A DNA stretch of 64,000 nt from Paraphysomonas bandaiensis (Eukaryota > Chrysophyceae). A program made the position numbers and the translations under genes. The stretch spans positions 1-64,000 of the forward strand of contig CBFFRP010000015.1 of the NCBI GenBank assembly GCA_965644295.1, given 5' to 3'. The notes under the pieces are model-generated. The model was given only the letters and a program-made list of their open reading frames with translations, did not search any database and had not been told where the DNA came from. This document shows, piece after piece, positions 57,969 to 64,000 of the stretch (positions within the stretch are counted from its first letter, which is position 1; every line of letters begins with the position of its first letter).

Positions 57969-59004
57969 ATGTTCCGACTTACTACCACTGTAGTTAAGAG
58001 GCAGCCATATGGAACCGTTACGAGATGTGCCTCTAATATGAAGTAAAGCATATCCACTTGTACATACATACATATCTTACATTACATACACTCACAGGTC
58101 ATTTGAAATTTATCGCTGGAATCCAGATGAGCAAAAGAAACCTTCCACATCTACCTATCAAGTGAACTTGGATGAGTAAGTTATCATTGGGTTTGTATGT
58201 GCTGATGATGATGTCTGGTTGATAGGTGTGGTCCTATGGTACTTGATGCGCTCATTAAGATCAAGGGAGAACAAGATCCTACTTTGACATTTCGACGCTC
58301 ATGTCGTGAAGGTATTATATTCTGTGATAATTTAATTGGTAAGTGACTTGTATCAGGCATTTGCGGGTCGTGTGCCATGAATATTGACGGGAAGAACACT
58401 CTGGCTTGCTTGTGTTACATCGATAAGAAGTCATCTTCTGCCGTCAAAATCAACCCATTACCACATATGTATGTCATTAAGGATCTTGTACCGGATATGA
58501 CCAATTTCTACGACCAATACAAGTCCATCAAGCCGTGGCTCCAAACTAAGGTCGAGGGAAGCCATGATCTCGACCATGGTGAGTTTCTTCAGAGCAAAGT
58601 TGACCGCAAGAAACTTGATGGGATGTACGAGTGCATCCTTTGTGCGTGCTGCTCTACCTCCTGTCCCTCCTATTGGTGCGCCTCTTACTACTTACTGCCC
58701 AATCTATACTCATACCCCTTGTAGGTGGAACGCAGACACATACCTTGGCCCAGCAGTGCTGATGCAGGCCCTTCGATGGGTAGACGACTCGAGAGATGAG
58801 ATGACAGCAGAACGACTTGCGGAGTTGGACGATGCGTTCAAGCTCTACCGCTGTCATACCATTATGAACTGCTCCAAAACCTGCCCGAAGGGACTCAACC
58901 CAGGCAAAGCGGTTGCTCAACTGAAAAAGAAGGTAATATCTGCCTACCATGCAGTTGGTCACTTCATTTTTAAATAATATGTACAGATTGCAGACAGCCA
59001 TTAG
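57969..59004 (+). CDS. SDHB: Succinate dehydrogenase iron-sulfur subunit, mitochondrial
   Basis: Six exons: 57969-58042, 58098-58175, 58226-58311, 58357-58675, 58725-58932 and 58987-59004, phases consistent, about 260 residues, slightly short for the family because the presequence is brief ([20 protein letters not shown]). Complex II subunit that passes electrons from FAD to ubiquinone. The [2Fe-2S] ligands are in [20 protein letters not shown] followed by C. The [4Fe-4S] and [3Fe-4S] clusters use [17 protein letters not shown] and [31 protein letters not shown] and [20 protein letters not shown] are also typical. The 18-nt last exon encodes only IADSH before the stop. Confidence 0.97.
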
Positions 59005-60301
59005 AGTTCAGTCATGGGTATATTCTGGGATAGATATGTACTCTTCGACTATTTGATGAAATGTTATGAAAATAATATGCGTTGTTAGAACTCGTATAAG
59101 TTCGGTAATAACGGTGATTTCCCGAAATTAAAATGACAATACACATTGATACGAACGTAGAATATTGATAACTTGTTATATGGTCGTGTATTTATGAGTT
59201 ATCATGTGTATTTGTTCGTTATATACAGGGTAGTCTTTCGCTGACAGCAAGTTTACTTTGTAGCCACACAGCAAGTATAGAGGGCAGACTAACATATATA
59301 CCCGAAGCACGCAGTTAAGCAATTCAAGCTGACTTGAACGGCTACTCTCGAGTATGTACTTTTTTAGAACCATACACTGTACTTCTGAGAGTGCAATACC
59401 AAAATAACTAATTGAAAATGTTCTGGGAGCACCAACGCACTCCGTGAAACACAGTTTTTTGCTTGAACATATCAATCGTAGCCACTAAATGCTGTGTATC
59501 AGGTATCAGACAGCACTGATCATCAAAATATATGTAAATATATTATCGGTCGCTTTTTCCGAAACTGATATTTGCTATTTGGATGGTATAAATTTAACAT
59601 TAAACAACAGAACTTTAAACTAACCTAATACGCAACTAATTAAAATTCATATTTTATCATTCATTGTCGCTGTCTATGCTCATACCATTACTTACCACCA
59701 AGCAATAGAATATTGAATATTCCATAGCCATGATCTTAATAAGTTATATAGTCATTATATTTCAGTTTCAATACCACAATGCTCTATTGTTGATTGGACA
59801 AGGTAACTCCTCATAGATCAGAAAGATCTTGTCAGCTGAAGTAGACTAGAGTCGATTAGCACTATACATAATACATAGTTGGTGAGTACTGAGATTAATC
59901 AGGTTTATGTACAGTTAAGTGTTGATGTGGTCCCACATCGGTGTAAACAGGACGTATTAAAGTCGCAGTTGTACTGAATGACTATTCATAACTAGTAAGT
60001 TATCTATAGATATATCGAAACTGGGAGTTTATGATCTCTAAACTGTTATCTATTGTATTTAAATTTTAGCTATTTTGTTGTTCATACGTTCTATACCGTC
60101 TTGTCTGCCTTGTATGAATGGTAACTTTCACAACACGTGTTATGTATTTTCGCTTCTTTTATATAAACACAGCCAATAAAACTACATACCAGTTGGAAGC
60201 TATAATTTCGAAAATACACCAATTCAGTACCCTAATTTCGTATAAACATAATTTGCGTTAAAACATTTAAAATGAAAAGTAAACTCACACATGTAAAATA
60301 T
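59005..60301. other. Convergent 3' spacer, no gene seen
   Basis: About 1.3 kb of AT-rich sequence between SDHB (plus) and REV3 (minus). Short frames lack any family signal. Confidence 0.5.
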
Positions 60302-63300
60302 CTAAGGCTCTCTATGCGAAGTAATTGTATCTAATATATAGGCAAGATCATCTCGCTTAGAGATGTTTCGAAATCGTTCGTAAAACAAGGGACAGTCCAG
60401 CGATATGCAACAATCCTGTCCAATAAATGAGCCATTGGCTGACACTGCAGGCGATGGCGGTGATTCACTGTGCTGAGTGTGACCAGTACAAGAACTACAT
60501 GCAGATTGCCACACAGATTCTCTACGGTCTATCAATTGCAGGCGCGATAACAACACGTTGATCGGAAGAGACGGTGTCCCCGAGCAGGTATCACAGAGAG
60601 GTATCAATGAAGAGCCACTTTTTACCTTTTTCACTTTCTTATTCATTTTCGAGTGTGGACAAACACGACACTCAGTCCCGCAGATAATACACGACTCGCT
60701 TACTATGAAGTCGGTGATTGAAGGCTGTGTTCTCTTGCTGTTTCCGCTTTCAGAAATAACTTGTTGAAAAAGAGATTGATGTCTCCACACCGCACTAGGC
60801 TTCGGCATGACACGGTACCAGGCCATCACATCGACACCGCAAAAGTTCAAAACTCTATCTAGTGCGGGATTAATCTGCTTTGTAATGTAATAAAGATAGT
60901 TCAGTCTATACGTTGAGCCCCGATGTAAGAGTTCCTCAGGCGAGATGACAAGGTCTCGCAGCAGTGCATTAGGGGGACCAGCAATGACTACATAAGGTAC
61001 TCTCCATCGGTAAGGCGGCTGCGCACGTGGATCACGAGTCATCTTCTTGCACGCAACTACGGCCCCAGGGGGCAGTGACTTGAATTCCTCCGAACCACTT
61101 TTAGAATACTTTCCCAGACGAACCTCTTTGCGAAAAATAAAGTCACTGAGAGGAAGTAATTTACTTCCCTCGTGTATTTTTCTCCATTGATCGCACAGGT
61201 AATCCCTTACGGCTGTCAGATCTTTTGTGTCAAATAGAATTCGGAGGGCTTTTTCTTGTATTTTCACAGTTGCCGGGCACTGGTCTCTGCGGACAACCTC
61301 GATGCCCTTGGCATCGAAATGAGGGCACGCAGTAGAGATACTTTCATATGCCAATCCAGCATATCTCTTCTTGCTGGCCAGGACGCATGATGAGTAAACC
61401 TTTTCCATTTTAAGAACGACTCCTTTTGGAGATAAGCGTGATATTTCTTGAGCAATATCATCGCCTATTGAAAAAGCTTCATCACGTGATCTGCCTCTGA
61501 GTCGGACAAAAACGGAGTCTGTATCTCCATACATCACCTCCGCATCCCACTTCGGATGTCTGTTAATATGTGATATCGTCCACTCCAAGGTGCTCCTGCC
61601 ACACTGTACAATGGCATCTGCTAATTCCGCCATTGGCATTCGACCTGAAAACACACATCACACAGAATAAAAGAGCATCACTTAAGAATGTACCGCTAAA
61701 TCCAGCTGCAGTATAGCCATATGTAACATTTGCAATCATTTTTAATGCCAACTGGCGGGCATCCAGTACACGCCGTAAAACACTATCATCTTCACTAGTA
61801 TATACCTTCATTGATCGCTTCACCATAAGCCGAGTATCAAGGATTTCCTGTAACATTAACGGTAAAATTCCCCGTCTGACTTCTGGAGAACAAAAAACGG
61901 ACCCATTCGGTGCAACGTATGGTAGCTGTTTTCCCTCCCCCTTCTGAAAAACAGAAAAGACATTTCTGGCTGAATATTCCTCAGGATAATTGCACACCCC
62001 AAGGTGTTCAGTTGTATCAATGTACTGCTCAGATCCGGCTTTCAGCTTTCCAAGGATGGTGGAGAAACATAGATTATAAGCAATAACCATAGAAGGGTAG
62101 AGAGATTGGAAGTCAAGCACTACTACAGGATCTGTGTAGAAGTCACTCCTAGGTTCCATAACAAGTGGAATAACTGCCATTGCTGCTTGTGATGCAACAG
62201 CTTTTTTCGAAGGGCTTATGGCAATATACCCCAGCTCATGAGCAACTCGCAACATAACTGCTTCCACCCTATACTGCGAACCTCTTGTGATCGCGGAAAA
62301 AAAATCAATTCCATATAGCCGAGCCGACTCAGAAGTTCGCCTCACAATATCTAGCTTGTCCATAAGCTGGAGACAGATATCCACATGTCTGACGCATATA
62401 TGACCACAGAAATGCAACTTAGATAATCATACCGGTATATATACCGCACTACACGACCCACAGAAGAAGCGCTTCTGAACCACCGTGCAAGTTGCTGCCC
62501 CGAATATTCAGGAAATGTGGCTCCAAGAACATGTCGACTAACACTGCTAATGGTGTAGCTGGTCTGCTTCAACTCCGCCCGCATACGCCTCCAAAGGTTA
62601 ATAATAGTACGTCCCGTTATCCAAATACCCGACTCGTGTTCCTCGCCGTATTTATCATTCTCATTTTTTGCGGATGGCTTCTCGTTCGGAATCCTGCCGA
62701 GTTGCTGCATAAAGGTGAACAAGTGTTTGAATAGCCAGAAAAGTACCTGAAGTAGAGGGATACCGAGGGTAGCTGCTCGCTCAATAAGGTATCCCCAGGA
62801 TGCCTTTTGTACTTCGTAGCCCACAAGAAAGTCAGGGTCTTCATTCCGGACAAGTTGCACGAACTTTTCAAATAGTTCAACTTCATCTGTCACCGGGATC
62901 ATAAAAGCATGACTTGGCAACCCACTGCCTTGCATTGAAGTGTTGTTGCACGCCAGGTTTCCCGCATGTGACGAGTGCTGCATATCCACAGGCGAATTAA
63001 TATACAATATGCCGCACTTCTTCATTTCTTCGGAAGTTGCAGACATTGTAACAGTGCCAACTAAGCTCCAGGCAACGAGACAAACCTTATCATATTTCGG
63101 ATTACTGATGTTTCGGTCTCTACTCATTGCATACACTTCCATCGCCATTGTGATCACTCCACCTTGAAAAGTAGGGCTGAGTTCACTTCCAGCTGAGTTA
63201 TTATCTGATATCGTAGGTACTGTTTCTGATTTGGATGCCATTGAAGTAGCTGCAACATTCATACCCAACCGATGTAAAGGCACCTTTTGCGTCTGGGTTG

Positions 63301-64000
63301 GTGTAAATATCTGTGATGCTAGTTTTCGACGAGGCTTTCTAGATGGCTGAAACTTGGTAGGGGTTGTCTGCGACTGAAAACTACTACCACTGGAAAAACT
63401 TAAGTTCGATTCATAGGCGTGACGTTTCCTCCCAGAGTTGGTCAACAGGAAATACTTTTTGGGTGAGGGCGGAGAAAAAGTTGGAATGAGTAGTCGCTTC
63501 ATTGGTACAACATATCGAGGATTGCCCTCAAGGTTAAATGATGTCAAAATCGCACTCAAAGTGTCAGATTCTGCCCAAGGAGGCACTTGCTCATCCACAT
63601 GTGAGATTTGGCACCGTTTCCCTTTGATATCATAGTCAACCAAATTACATTGATTTAAGCATTTCTGTGACTTACTATAGTTCCATCCCTTCGTTGAAGG
63701 AGGACCCACTGCAGGCTTAAGAATAAGTGTACCACCAGAAAACTCAACCGCAGGTTGCAGTATGGGCGTCCCAGTTGAACTGTATCCTTTTGATGAGTCC
63801 GCACTCCAAGGAGAACGCTGTGATAAAGTAGAATATCGACGGGGTCGAAGAGGCGTTGAAAACTTCCCACTCTTACTACCATTGGCATCACGGCATCCTT
63901 CAGGTAAATCACCACCTCGGCGATGTCCTCGCCTACCCCTGGATCCCGGTACTGAAGAATCGAATGCATCTGACAGTACCCCATTATTCCTCGGGGTCAA
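60302..64000 (-). CDS. REV3: DNA polymerase zeta catalytic subunit, C-terminal part (runs off the window)
   Basis: Minus-strand exons seen: 64000-62747 (open at the edge), 62704-62445, 62388-61694 and 61644-60302. The 42 bp at 62746-62705 starts GTACTT, ends ATGCAG and interrupts SWGYLIERAATLGIPLLQ / QLGRIPNEKP, so I treat it as an intron although it is in frame and stop-free. Translesion B-family polymerase. The exonuclease-like domain has DPDFLVGYEVQKASWGYLIE. The polymerase has SARLYGIDFFSAITRGSQYR, DFQSLYPSMVIAYN (about 62095-62118), KMIANVTYGY and YGDTDSVF (about 61519-61540), so catalytic aspartates are present. The C-terminal cysteine clusters (CIICGTECRVC..CDTC, zinc; CSSCTG..CISLDC, iron-sulfur) bind accessory subunits. 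The upstream region in the window is Ser/Arg-rich and disordered; the start lies beyond 64000. Confidence 0.95.

Overview
The window is nuclear DNA of a eukaryote, most likely a free-living or parasitic protist. It is AT-rich and has very many short spliceosomal introns (about 36 to 110 nt, GT..AG, often ending TTTNTAG or TRCAG). Several small genes are cut into 4 to 12 exons, intergenic spacers run about 0.3 to 2 kb, and there are several kinds of transposon. An LRR/divergent kinase/TIR protein of a type I associate with stramenopile genomes suggests that lineage, but this is a weak inference. Exon joins below were worked out by hand from splice sites, reading phase and protein family continuity.

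Layout: 0.1-4.5 kb, a captured or transposon-borne DDE-type transposase-like gene with a PHD-like finger. 5.1-5.5 kb, a hAT relic. 6.25-7.15 kb, a 0.9-kb CATA array immediately upstream of an LRR/kinase/TIR receptor-like gene (7.3-10.3 kb) whose frame is broken at an A7 run. 12.8-15.0 kb, a disordered/coiled-coil protein. 15.5-19.9 kb, a non-LTR retrotransposon inserted into the tail of an older element. 20.6-21.0 kb, a hAT relic. 21.6-22.6 kb, casein kinase 2 beta (minus), sharing a GTAT-repeat promoter region with a Pumilio gene (23.4-26.1 kb, plus). 26.8-28.4 kb, an EndoG-type nuclease (minus), diverging from a START-like gene (28.8-30.3 kb, plus). 31.3-33.7 kb, a C2/dysferlin-domain protein. 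35.2-36.9 kb, a probably mitochondrial DEAD-box helicase. 38.5-39.1 kb, a multi-pass membrane protein. 39.7-40.1 kb, mitochondrial ribosomal protein bL20. 40.2-43.2 kb, a nest of transposon remnants. 43.8-45.3 kb, a PSP1-domain protein. 46.9-48.6 kb, a PXK-like pseudokinase, diverging across a second 0.9-kb tetranucleotide array from a double-hotdog thioesterase-like gene (49.8-51.4 kb). 51.8-52.6 kb, an inverted copy of a 42.9-43.2 kb repeat, enlarged by an insertion. 53.0-53.8 kb, an orphan gene. 54.5-56.3 kb, a 12-exon MORN-repeat gene. 58.0-59.0 kb, succinate dehydrogenase iron-sulfur subunit. 60.3-64.0 kb, the 3' part of REV3 (DNA polymerase zeta).

The genes do not form one pathway; this is ordinary eukaryotic gene order with housekeeping genes (CK2B, SDHB, bL20m, REV3) between lineage-specific ones. 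The most unusual items are a perfect A_AAA_AAA slippery heptamer exactly where the LRR/kinase/TIR frame must shift by -1, long tetranucleotide arrays in three gene-upstream regions, a retrotransposon fragment flanked by 194-bp direct repeats, and non-autonomous copies that share the retrotransposon's 3' tail.
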